Source: Tepidisphaeraceae bacterium (lineage in GTDB: Bacteria; Planctomycetota; Phycisphaerae; Tepidisphaerales; Tepidisphaeraceae). Taken from it: DNA of 8,202 nucleotides. A program made the translations under genes and the position numbers. Positions 1 through 5,751 of the stretch are shown here, piece by piece. The DNA lies in assembly GCA_025450555.1 (NCBI GenBank), contig JANWHF010000268.1, positions 1-8,202 of the forward strand. The letters are read 5' to 3'. The notes beneath the pieces are model-generated. The model saw only the letters and a program-made list of their open reading frames with translations. It had not been told where the DNA came from and did not search any database. Position 1 is the first letter of the stretch. Each line of letters begins with the position of its first letter.

Positions 1-66
1 ATAAGGTTTTTCTTCCTGGCTCGTCTGGAATCCATGCCCGCTCTCCCGTTCGATTCAGATTCGATT

Positions 67-72
67 TATAAT
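67..72 (+). promoter_or_regulatory. possible -10 element ahead of the kinase-like gene
   Basis: A perfect TATAAT hexamer lies just upstream of the first gene. No good -35 hexamer is visible 15-18 bases before it. If it is used, transcription would start at about position 79-80, almost on the GTG at 81, giving a leaderless or nearly leaderless mRNA. That would fit the lack of a Shine-Dalgarno before this GTG. The remainder of positions 1-80 shows no coding sequence. Such hexamers also occur by chance, so this is a weak call. Confidence 0.3.
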
Positions 73-80
73 CTGCGATC

Positions 81-887
81 GTGACGGAGATGGAAGATTC
101 CAGGGCGATTGACCGGGCGGAGCAGCCGGAACGCGTCATGTACTCGATGCGGGCGCTGGGGCGCGCGGGGCTGCCTGAAGATTTTGAACTCGACGGCATG
201 CGCTATCGCCTCTGGCGGTCGGTCAAACATGACTTCGTCGCAGCCACCGGCTTCTATCGCGATGCGGACGGGCGAAAGGTCGTGCTGAAAATCAGCCGAA
301 CAGTTTCCTTTGCCGGCATTCCGCTGCACTGGATGGGGCGATGGGCCTGCCGGCGGGAAATGCATTTCTACCGACGTCTCGCCGACCTTCCCAACATTCC
401 GCGATTGCTGGGGCAACTCGGGACGACCGGCTTTGTCCATGAATATGTCGAGGGGCGGCCGCTGTCGGCCGGTCGAGCGGTGCCGGATGGCTTTTTCCAG
501 CAGCTTCAGGAGCTTCTGTCGCAGCTTCACAGCCGAAATATTGCGTACGTGGATACAAATAAGCCGCAGAACATCTTGCTGGGCGACGATGGCCGGCCGC
601 ACTTGATCGACTTCCAGATCAGCGTGGACTTGGCGTGTGTGAGGCGATGGGCGTGGGGGCGACGGCTTTTGCGTTTGGCTGCGCGTGAGGATTTTTATCA
701 CATCCTCAAACACAAGCGCCGCCTGCGGCCCGACGAGCTGACCGATGAAGAGCGTATCGCTTCGCGCCGCAAAAGCCCGATCATTCGGCTGCACCGCTTT
801 GTCTTTAAACCCTACTTTTTCGTGCGCCGCCGATTGTTTCGCCATCTACGGGCGACGGGTCGGCTGTTGCCTGAAGGAAGCAAATAG
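81..887 (+). CDS. Protein kinase-fold phosphotransferase (RIO/LPS-kinase-like)
   Basis: A 268-residue protein with the ordered motifs of a small kinase fold. There is a beta-3 lysine in VVLK (K70), a candidate alpha-C glutamate in RREMHFY (E93), a hinge-like HEYVEGRPL (120-128), and a catalytic loop IAYVDTNKPQNIL with D158 and N164. The metal-binding DFG is replaced by DFQ (177-179). The catalytic loop resembles RIO and WaaP/KdkA lipopolysaccharide kinases more than typical Ser/Thr kinases, so the target could be a protein or a sugar. The C-terminal 60 residues are very basic and rich in aromatics (KPYFFVRRRLFRHLR), which may suit binding to the membrane surface. No transmembrane helix is evident. 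The start is uncertain: GTG at 81 has no Shine-Dalgarno, ATG at 90 has GGAG too close, and ATG at 138 is also possible. The stop codon overlaps the ribosome binding site of the following lipoprotein gene. The fold is well supported; the substrate is unknown. Confidence 0.75.
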   Translation: MTEMEDSRAIDRAEQPERVMYSMRALGRAGLPEDFELDGMRYRLWRSVKHDFVAATGFYRDADGRKVVLKISRTVSFAGIPLHWMGRWACRREMHFYRRLADLPNIPRLLGQLGTTGFVHEYVEGRPLSAGRAVPDGFFQQLQELLSQLHSRNIAYVDTNKPQNILLGDDGRPHLIDFQISVDLACVRRWAWGRRLLRLAAREDFYHILKHKRRLRPDELTDEERIASRRKSPIIRLHRFVFKPYFFVRRRLFRHLRATGRLLPEGSK

Positions 888-889
888 GA
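886..889 (+). promoter_or_regulatory. Ribosome binding site overlapping the upstream stop codon
   Basis: AGGA lies 8 bases before the ATG at 898 and shares two bases with the TAG stop (885-887) of the kinase-like gene. This supports 898 as the start, rather than the longer open frame from 745, and suggests translational coupling of the two genes. Confidence 0.6.
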
Positions 890-897
890 TTTTGATC

Positions 898-1434
898 ATG
901 CGATGGTTTGCTGGACTGTGTGTCGTCGCGCTCTCTTTTGCAGGGACCGGATGCGCTGATTCGCAAACGACGCCAGCGTTGTTGCCTGACAAGCAGACTG
1001 CTCCTGCGACATCCCCCGCGACGGAAGATTGGTCTGCCGTCGCCAAGGCGCTTGGGCGCCAGGGGACGATCTCCGGCGACGTCTATCACGTGACGGTGCC
1101 GCGGGATGACCTTTTTGTGAGTATCGAAGGGATGGAGGTGCCGACGCAGGCGGGCTTGTCGAGCGATTTCTGGTTTTACCGCTGCACATGTGGCCATATC
1201 AGCCTGGTCGGTCAGTTCACCGTGGCCGATTACGAATCGAACGATGTGATTGATGCCCTGCGAGCCGGGCAAATGAAAATAGCGGCCCTCGCGCCGATGC
1301 TGCAATATGAAAAGCCGCATCTTCTGCTGATCCGATTCCAGGGCGAAGGGGACGCCGGCGCAATGGCCAAGGCGCTGCGCGAAGCCCTCCGCTGGACCGG
1401 AAAAGAGCGCATGGCGCCGCGGAAGATGAAATAG
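898..1434 (+). CDS. Predicted lipoprotein with DUF1259 (LppY/LpqO-like) domain
   Basis: A 178-residue protein starting at ATG 898. The N-terminus MRWFAGLCVVALSFAGTGC is a short hydrophobic signal ending at Cys19, a lipidation candidate, although Gly rather than Leu occupies the -3 position of the lipobox. A Thr/Pro/Ala-rich linker follows (about 22-42). Residues 45-166 match the DUF1259 pattern: ALGRQGTISGDVYHVTVPRDDL, a middle stretch with VADYE at 109-113, and a C-terminal GDAGAMAKALREAL. As I recall the family, it has an LHNHxxGExPR...MHxHG segment. Here the equivalent reads LAPMLQYEKPHLLLIRFQG and those histidines are mostly missing. A CTCGH cluster (Cys96, Cys98, His100) sits in the middle instead. 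The family has no established reaction. The likely location is the periplasmic side of a membrane. The gene is probably co-expressed with the kinase-like gene before it and ends 28 bases from the converging aldolase gene. Confidence 0.72.
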   Translation: MRWFAGLCVVALSFAGTGCADSQTTPALLPDKQTAPATSPATEDWSAVAKALGRQGTISGDVYHVTVPRDDLFVSIEGMEVPTQAGLSSDFWFYRCTCGHISLVGQFTVADYESNDVIDALRAGQMKIAALAPMLQYEKPHLLLIRFQGEGDAGAMAKALREALRWTGKERMAPRKMK

Positions 1435-1462
1435 CCTTTATGAATTAAGCGTTTCCCAGGAA

Positions 1463-2413
1463 TCAACCGTTCGCCAATCCCAATCGTGCCGCGCAATCGC
1501 GGAGGATATCGGCTTCCCATGCCGGGCGAGACGGGCATTTGGGATGGGGAAGGTTGGTTGGAATTCTGCCCATCAAATGGAGAAAAACGGCGGCCGAGTG
1601 TTTGTAGGCTGGCACGGGATTGCGGAAGGCGACGTTCCCCAGATATTGCAGCGCATCCGAAAGAGCATAATAACCGGCATCTGCTGCTTCCCAGAGCCGG
1701 TCGCGCTCGGCGAATTTTTCCGGCGCGAAAGTCGCCAGGCCCAGCAGATAGTCCGACCCGTACTCGATCATGTTGATGCCAAGATCGTTGCCGGTGTAGA
1801 CGCGGAAATCCGGTCGATGGCGATCGCGAAGTTGGAGGCGATTCAATTCGACAGTTCGATCGAGCGAGGAATGCTTGGCCCCCACCAGCTCAGGGATATC
1901 GAGCAGGCCTTTGAAAGTTTCTTCGTCAAAGATTTCGCCATTGGGCGCAAACATTTTGCCCAGTTCGAATCCGATGACGGCAGGATAGCCCTTGCAGATG
2001 CTGCGGTAGGTTTCGACCTTCTTCCGCGGCGGAAGCCCATGGATCCGGCTCGTCTGAAAAAGGATCGGCGTGCCGCCCGCTTCGACAATTTCGTCCATGT
2101 AGTGTCGATAAAGCGCAACAACATCCCCCTGCCGACCTTCGACATACGCCCCCGCGACAAAGGGAACGCCCGGGCCGAGCGCCTCGCGCGTCCATCGCAG
2201 AACCTCGCGCTTTTCCTCATCGTCGAGATAATTGGCGTATCCGGTGTCCATGTTGACTGCATTCTGCAACCCCGCCCGATGCGTCCGGCGAAGGTGCTCC
2301 TGAAATGCGCCGACCGCGATCCGCCCATCCCGCTCGAATGGCAGCAGCGCCGCCGCGATTCCGGTGATCTTCCGGCTCGGCTTTAAGGCTTTAGTGAATG
2401 CGTCAATCGTCAT
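1463..2413 (-). CDS. DHDPS/N-acetylneuraminate lyase family aldolase-like protein
   Basis: A 316-residue class I aldolase-type (beta/alpha)8 barrel, close to the usual ~300 residues. ATG at 2413 is chosen because GGAG sits 5 bases upstream and the family's N-terminus (KITGIAAALLPF) follows directly. The longer open frame upstream has no family similarity and runs through the repeat in the preceding gene. Lys180 in LVGAKHSS fits the Schiff-base lysine of the family. The substrate-carboxylate motif GTTGE is replaced by NMDTGYANYL (54-63). At the position of the catalytic tyrosine (Tyr133 in E. coli DapA) the sequence reads PILFQTSR, with Phe119 instead. It is therefore unlikely to be a true dihydrodipicolinate synthase and is better viewed as a 2-oxo-acid or sugar-acid lyase or dehydratase of unknown substrate. 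It is the last of three co-directional genes with two flavoprotein genes before it. Confidence 0.85.
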   Translation of the reverse strand: MTIDAFTKALKPSRKITGIAAALLPFERDGRIAVGAFQEHLRRTHRAGLQNAVNMDTGYANYLDDEEKREVLRWTREALGPGVPFVAGAYVEGRQGDVVALYRHYMDEIVEAGGTPILFQTSRIHGLPPRKKVETYRSICKGYPAVIGFELGKMFAPNGEIFDEETFKGLLDIPELVGAKHSSLDRTVELNRLQLRDRHRPDFRVYTGNDLGINMIEYGSDYLLGLATFAPEKFAERDRLWEAADAGYYALSDALQYLGNVAFRNPVPAYKHSAAVFLHLMGRIPTNLPHPKCPSRPAWEADILRDCAARLGLANG

Positions 2414-2418
2414 GGGTT

Positions 2419-2422
2419 CTCC
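2419..2422 (-). promoter_or_regulatory. Ribosome binding site deciding the aldolase start
   Basis: GGAG on the minus strand, 5 bases before the ATG at 2411-2413. The OYE-like gene upstream has the same GGAG and spacing, which supports this start over the open frame reaching back to 2764. Confidence 0.6.
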
Positions 2423-2490
2423 ATCGTGACCGGTGTACTCGCGCTCTTGGCGCAAAAGATCGATTTGCCTCGCAGCGGCCCAAATGAACG

Positions 2491-4002
2491 TCAGCCAGGC
2501 CTTAGCGCCTCCGTGCCTCCGTGTTGAACTTCCTCCTTCTTCTCCGGCTTCTTTTTGACTTTGAGCTGCGCCGCCTCGGAAGATTGCTTGTAATGCGGAT
2601 CGAGCGGATAGCAGCCTGAGGGCAGCGCGTTGCGTGGGCCGGTGGTGCAGTCGCTGAAAGTTCGACAGACATGCTTGGTCTGCAGCGGATTTCCGCGCAG
2701 CACATCGAGCGGAAGCTGGGGATAGGACAATACCATCCGCCCGAGGCCGATGCTGTCGATCCATCCTTCGCGCACGGCCGCCTGCGCGACGTTGGGCAGA
2801 AAATCCTGCAAATAGGTATAGCCGGTGCCGACGCAGACCAGGTCGGGGAATTGCCGCTTGAGATCGCGCGCCGCCATCATCTGTCGCGCGACGCCCAGCA
2901 GTGGATCCTCAGGCGGCTGGTAGCCGTCCGATGGCGGATAGAGCGCTGGCCGCTGAATGTGCGGATTGTAATAGGGACTTCCACCCGAAAGATTCATGAG
3001 CCGAATGTCCAGATCCCGCAGCAGGCGGAGAAACTGCACCGGTTCGGTCAGATCGATTTCCAGCGGGTTTTGCGCATTGATTCCAAAACCCCACCGGTAC
3101 GGCAGCAGATTTTCAAAAGGCTCCGGAACGCCCGGCCCGGTCTTGCCCGGCGCCGAATCCGGGCCGGGCTTGAATGGGATCATATCGAAGGCCGAGAGGC
3201 GCACGCCGATCATGAGTTTCGGTCGCTGCGCCCGGATGGCGGCGACAATTTCGCGGAGGAACCGCGTGCGATTTTCAAAGCTGCCGCCAAATTCACCGGT
3301 TCGGGTATGTGCTCCCAGCAGCTCATGGCCCAGGTAGCCATGGCAATGTTTGATATCCACGAAATCGAAGCCGACATCGGCCGCGAGCGAGGCCGCGAGG
3401 ACAAAATCATCGATGAGGGATCGCAGCTCATCGTCGCTCATCAGCGGATCATCCGGGCCAAGATTCACCCGCCGATCGAGAATTGGGTGATGATATGCGA
3501 TCTTCGGCTCGCGCTTTCCCCATTCGTTGGGCACGCAATATCGGCCCGAATGCGTCAGTTGAAGGCCGATCAGAAGATCATCCGTTGAACCGACGGAGGC
3601 GCGGTGCGCGTCGAGCAGCGTATCGCGCAGGAGCGCCAGGTCCTCTTTGCTGGAAGGGTTGAGATACAGTTGATGCGGATTTGCCCGCCCTTCGCGCCGG
3701 ACGGCAAACGCCTCGCCGCCCCAGATGAGCTTCGCGCCGCTCTGGCCAAAATGTTTCCAGCGGCGGATCGTGTTGTCGGAAGGATGGCCATCGCGCGTGG
3801 CATCCCAGCCTTCCATGGGATGGATCGTCCAGCGATTGCCGATGGTGCGCCCCTGCACGGATATTGGCTGCGACAGCAGGGAAGTCGATCCCGAAGAAAC
3901 CTCAATGTCAAATGGAATTTCAACGCCAAGCTGCCTGAGATACTGCGCAAAGGCCCCCGCTTCGCGAAAGCTTCCAACGGCGGTGTAGCTGCGGGCGGCC
4001 AT
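2491..4002 (-). CDS. Old Yellow Enzyme family NADH:flavin oxidoreductase (2,4-dienoyl-CoA reductase-like)
   Basis: A 503-residue FMN-dependent TIM-barrel oxidoreductase. ATG at 4002 has GGAG 5 bases upstream. Family signatures in order: LQLTHSGR (147-154), the active-site strand DIKHCHGYLGHELLG (216-230) with His219 and His221, the GEFGGSFENRTRFLREI block (236-252), MIGVRLSAFD (264-273), and the FMN-phosphate motif GLGRMVLSYP (419-428). These match the OYE/2,4-dienoyl-CoA reductase branch. The C-terminal tail has Cys446, Cys452 and Cys464 in a CX5CX11C arrangement. This resembles the iron-sulfur site at the barrel end of dienoyl-CoA reductase and trimethylamine dehydrogenase, but with Phe449 where another Cys would be expected. 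The extra C-terminal FAD/NAD domains of those enzymes are absent. Residues 279-318 are a Pro/Gly-rich stretch that looks like an insertion. The tail from about 473 is Lys/Glu-rich, and its last residues (QHGGTEALRPG) come from a tandem repeat. It likely reduces an activated C=C bond; the substrate is unknown. Confidence 0.88.
   Translation of the reverse strand: MAARSYTAVGSFREAGAFAQYLRQLGVEIPFDIEVSSGSTSLLSQPISVQGRTIGNRWTIHPMEGWDATRDGHPSDNTIRRWKHFGQSGAKLIWGGEAFAVRREGRANPHQLYLNPSSKEDLALLRDTLLDAHRASVGSTDDLLIGLQLTHSGRYCVPNEWGKREPKIAYHHPILDRRVNLGPDDPLMSDDELRSLIDDFVLAASLAADVGFDFVDIKHCHGYLGHELLGAHTRTGEFGGSFENRTRFLREIVAAIRAQRPKLMIGVRLSAFDMIPFKPGPDSAPGKTGPGVPEPFENLLPYRWGFGINAQNPLEIDLTEPVQFLRLLRDLDIRLMNLSGGSPYYNPHIQRPALYPPSDGYQPPEDPLLGVARQMMAARDLKRQFPDLVCVGTGYTYLQDFLPNVAQAAVREGWIDSIGLGRMVLSYPQLPLDVLRGNPLQTKHVCRTFSDCTTGPRNALPSGCYPLDPHYKQSSEAAQLKVKKKPEKKEEVQHGGTEALRPG
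2501..2527. repeat. Short tandem repeat CCTCCGTG x2 forming the C-terminus of the OYE-like gene
   Basis: CCTCCGTG occurs twice in perfect tandem at 2508-2523, flanked by CTTAGCG and TTGA. On the minus strand this reads ACACGGAGGCACGGAGG followed by CGCTAAG. It encodes the OYE-like protein's terminal HGGTEAL residues, and in another frame gives TRRHGG. From memory, ACGGAGGCACGGAGG-type units ('NTEARRHGGTE' when translated) recur between and at the ends of genes in many bacterial genomes. It looks like an inserted dispersed element that moved the stop codon, but only one copy is visible here. Confidence 0.55.
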
Positions 4003-4007
4003 ATCTT

Positions 4008-4011
4008 CTCC
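4008..4011 (-). promoter_or_regulatory. Ribosome binding site of the OYE-like gene
   Basis: GGAG on the minus strand, 5 bases before the ATG at 4000-4002. It lies just downstream (in reading direction) of the palindromic repeat, so the hairpin leaves it free. Confidence 0.6.
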
Positions 4012-4017
4012 ATTACT

Positions 4018-4075
4018 CGTAGCACAGCCTTCCAGGCTGTGATTGGAAAACCAAAGGCTGGAAGCCTGTGCTACG
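4018..4075. repeat. Palindromic intergenic repeat (paired GTAGCACAG...CTTCCAG units)
   Basis: Two inverted copies of a ~20-base unit make up most of the 100-bp gap between the FAD oxidoreductase and OYE-like genes. The outer arms CGTAGCACAG (4018-4027) and CTGTGCTACG (4066-4075) pair perfectly over 10 bases. The left copy also contains its own perfect hairpin, CACAGCCT-TCC-AGGCTGTG (4023-4041), and the right copy a smaller one, AGGCT-GGA-AGCCT (4055-4067). The DNA can therefore fold as one long hairpin or as two small ones. The design is like REP/BIME elements, and I recall GTAGCACAGGCTTCCAGCCT-type sequences as frequent in planctomycete intergenic regions. In the mRNA it could stabilise 3' ends or reduce read-through between the two genes. 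No T-run follows, so it is not a standard terminator. Confidence 0.75.
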
Positions 4076-4102
4076 TATCGCGCAGTCGCGTATCAGAACC
4101 AA

Positions 4103-5683
4103 TCATTTCTTCGCCGGCCGGGTCCATTTGAGGATTTGGCCGGCCACCAGCAGTCGCGATTGAAGCGTCGGCATATCGACGCCCTGCACGCTCGCCTTCT
4201 TTTCCATCGCGAGATTTGCTGCGAGCGCAGCGCTGTGGCCCAGCAGCATGAAGACCGGCTCCATTCGAATCGATCCATAAGCAATGTGACTGGCCGACAG
4301 ACAGACGGGCACCAGCAGATTTTCGCACTCTTGGGCCTTTGGCGTCAGCGCGCGGTAGCTGATGGAATACGGCGCTGCTGGCGCAACCTGCACGTCGCCC
4401 TCATTTCGCACGACGCCATTCTGGACGACGCGCTGGCAATTGTGCGAATCCATGTTGTAGGCGGCCAGGCCGATGGAGTCTTCGATAGTCGTCTTGTGCT
4501 CGCAATCGTGCTGCGTGACGACATACGCCCCGATCATGCGCCGTCCTTCGCGGACATAAATCTGGTGTGGCCAGCCGCCGGTGTCTTTGAATTCATCCCG
4601 GCACAGGCCCCAGCTGGCCATGTCCTTTCGCACGTTGGCGGGCACACGAGGGTCGGTGGCCAGAAAATGTAGCAGCCCCTGCGTGTAAGTCAGGTGCTCG
4701 TGCCAGATGCGATTGCGGACGTCAGGTGCGCCGCCGGGGTAATCGTAGCTGTTTCCTATATAATCGGTCGATACGGCACCATTGTTGTTGATGTCGGTTT
4801 TGCCGCTCGGCATCTTGTCGATCTTCATCAACATGCCAAGGCTGATCGGCTTCTTTGCCTCGTGCAGCGCGATCAGATACCGCCCCAGCACTTCAAAAAG
4901 AGTGGCGTCATAGCCTTTGGGCGGCACGATCGGAATTTGATTTTCCCTGTTCTGCGTCAGACACAGCCGGAAGTTGTAGGCCTGCACGCGCAGGTCTCCT
5001 GCCCCGGGAATGCCACCATCGCCGTTTTGAATGAGGGGGATCAGACCGCTGTTGACGTCTCCGGGTTTGAGCCACGGATCGACCGGCACCATGAACTGAT
5101 GCTTGGGTGTCTTGTCACGGATGCCATTGAGCGGCTCGCCATATTGCTGCGATGATTCGCGGCCAATCGTAAAACCCACACGTGCAGCAGCCATCAGATC
5201 GCCTTCGTAAGTGCAGTCGATGTACATCGCTGCCGTCAGCGGCACATGCTCGACGATCGCATCCGGATGGCCCGGGGCGTTCGCGCCATCGCTGGGGGCT
5301 TTTTCCAGCATAATCCGCCTGATGCGCCGATCGCGGACATCCGCCTCGGCGATGCGATGATCCAGCAGAACCTCGATGCGCCTTTGTTTGCCGTTTGCCT
5401 CGGCAATCAAATCATTGAGAGCCTTTTCCGCCACGTGCGGCTCAAATATCCACGATTCTTCCTTGCCATAGACCTTGCCGATCCGGCGATAGAATTCGAG
5501 CGACATTCCGCCGATGGCAAGTTTGTTTCCAATGTCGGTGAAACCCAGGCCGCCGGTGGTCATGCCGCCCAGATGTCCGCCCGACTCGACCAGTGCCACG
5601 GTTCGCCCGGCATTGGCTGCTGCCACCGCGGCAATCACGCCGGCCGCGGTTCCGCCATAGATGCAGATATCGCAATTGATCAT
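4103..5683 (-). CDS. FAD-dependent oxidoreductase (FAD_oxidored family)
   Basis: A 526-residue flavoprotein. The N-terminus has the dinucleotide-binding beta-alpha-beta fold: DICIYGGTAAGVIAA (5-19) with the glycine-rich turn GGTAAG, Glu33 in VALVES at the end of strand 2 for the adenosine ribose, and GGHLGGMTTGGLG (35-47). The middle carries VQAYNFRLCLT, typical of the PF12831 family. The C-terminus has IRMEPVFMLLGHSAALAANLA, a pattern seen around the flavin in these proteins. No signal peptide is apparent, since the hydrophobic N-terminus is the Rossmann strand. Relatives are often annotated 'xanthan lyase' or just FAD-dependent oxidoreductase; their substrates are generally undefined. No Shine-Dalgarno is seen before ATG 5683. 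It is the first gene of the minus-strand cassette with the OYE-like and aldolase-like genes, which suggests that it oxidises a hydroxy compound, possibly a sugar or sugar acid, in the same pathway. Confidence 0.85.
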   Translation of the reverse strand: MINCDICIYGGTAAGVIAAVAAANAGRTVALVESGGHLGGMTTGGLGFTDIGNKLAIGGMSLEFYRRIGKVYGKEESWIFEPHVAEKALNDLIAEANGKQRRIEVLLDHRIAEADVRDRRIRRIMLEKAPSDGANAPGHPDAIVEHVPLTAAMYIDCTYEGDLMAAARVGFTIGRESSQQYGEPLNGIRDKTPKHQFMVPVDPWLKPGDVNSGLIPLIQNGDGGIPGAGDLRVQAYNFRLCLTQNRENQIPIVPPKGYDATLFEVLGRYLIALHEAKKPISLGMLMKIDKMPSGKTDINNNGAVSTDYIGNSYDYPGGAPDVRNRIWHEHLTYTQGLLHFLATDPRVPANVRKDMASWGLCRDEFKDTGGWPHQIYVREGRRMIGAYVVTQHDCEHKTTIEDSIGLAAYNMDSHNCQRVVQNGVVRNEGDVQVAPAAPYSISYRALTPKAQECENLLVPVCLSASHIAYGSIRMEPVFMLLGHSAALAANLAMEKKASVQGVDMPTLQSRLLVAGQILKWTRPAKK

Positions 5684-5694
5684 GGGTGCGTGCG

Positions 5695-5723
5695 TTTGTC
5701 TTTCGCGCAGGCGATAATGTCAA
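5695..5723 (-). promoter_or_regulatory. Candidate promoter for the minus-strand three-gene cassette
   Basis: On the minus strand a perfect TTGACA (5718-5723) is followed, after 17 bases, by GACAAA (5695-5700), a poor -10 with three of six matches. Transcription would begin near 5688, only about five bases before the ATG of the FAD oxidoreductase. This fits the missing Shine-Dalgarno there. The -35 is convincing; the -10 is not. Confidence 0.35.
5713..5718 (+). promoter_or_regulatory. Weak -10 candidate for the aminotransferase gene
   Basis: GATAAT on the plus strand within the 68-bp divergent gap would give a leader of about 27 bases ahead of ATG 5752. No acceptable -35 is visible at normal spacing. 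It abuts the minus-strand TTGACA, so the two promoters, if real, would interfere with each other. Confidence 0.22.
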
Positions 5724-5733
5724 GTGAATCTTT

Positions 5734-5738
5734 GGAGG
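5734..5738 (+). promoter_or_regulatory. Ribosome binding site of the aminotransferase gene
   Basis: GGAGG, 13 bases before the ATG at 5752. The core is strong but the spacing is longer than usual. No start codon closer to it exists in frame. Confidence 0.5.
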
Positions 5739-5751
5739 ATGTTTAACACAA

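Noticed and set aside
66..845. 259-codon open frame on the minus strand opposite the kinase-like gene
   Set aside because: It is antisense to a gene with clear kinase motifs, lacks recognisable domains, and is rich in Arg/Pro/His as expected of a shadow frame in GC-rich DNA.
745..897. Longer N-terminus for the lipoprotein gene
   Set aside because: It overlaps the kinase gene; the start at 898 gives a proper signal peptide and has a ribosome binding site.
1544..2386. 280-codon plus-strand open frame opposite the aldolase gene
   Set aside because: No family signature; it mirrors codon bias of the well-supported aldolase on the other strand.
2414..2764. N-terminal extension of the aldolase open frame
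   Set aside because: It overlaps the end of the OYE-like gene, reads through the tandem repeat, has no family similarity, and a good GGAG-ATG start exists at 2413.
2671..3588. 305-codon plus-strand open frame opposite the OYE-like gene
   Set aside because: Low-complexity Arg/Ile/Ala composition with no motif; the opposite strand carries several OYE signatures across the same stretch.
4018..4075. Rho-independent terminator between FAD oxidoreductase and OYE-like genes
   Set aside because: The hairpin is strong but no T-run follows on either strand; a palindromic repeat element explains it better.
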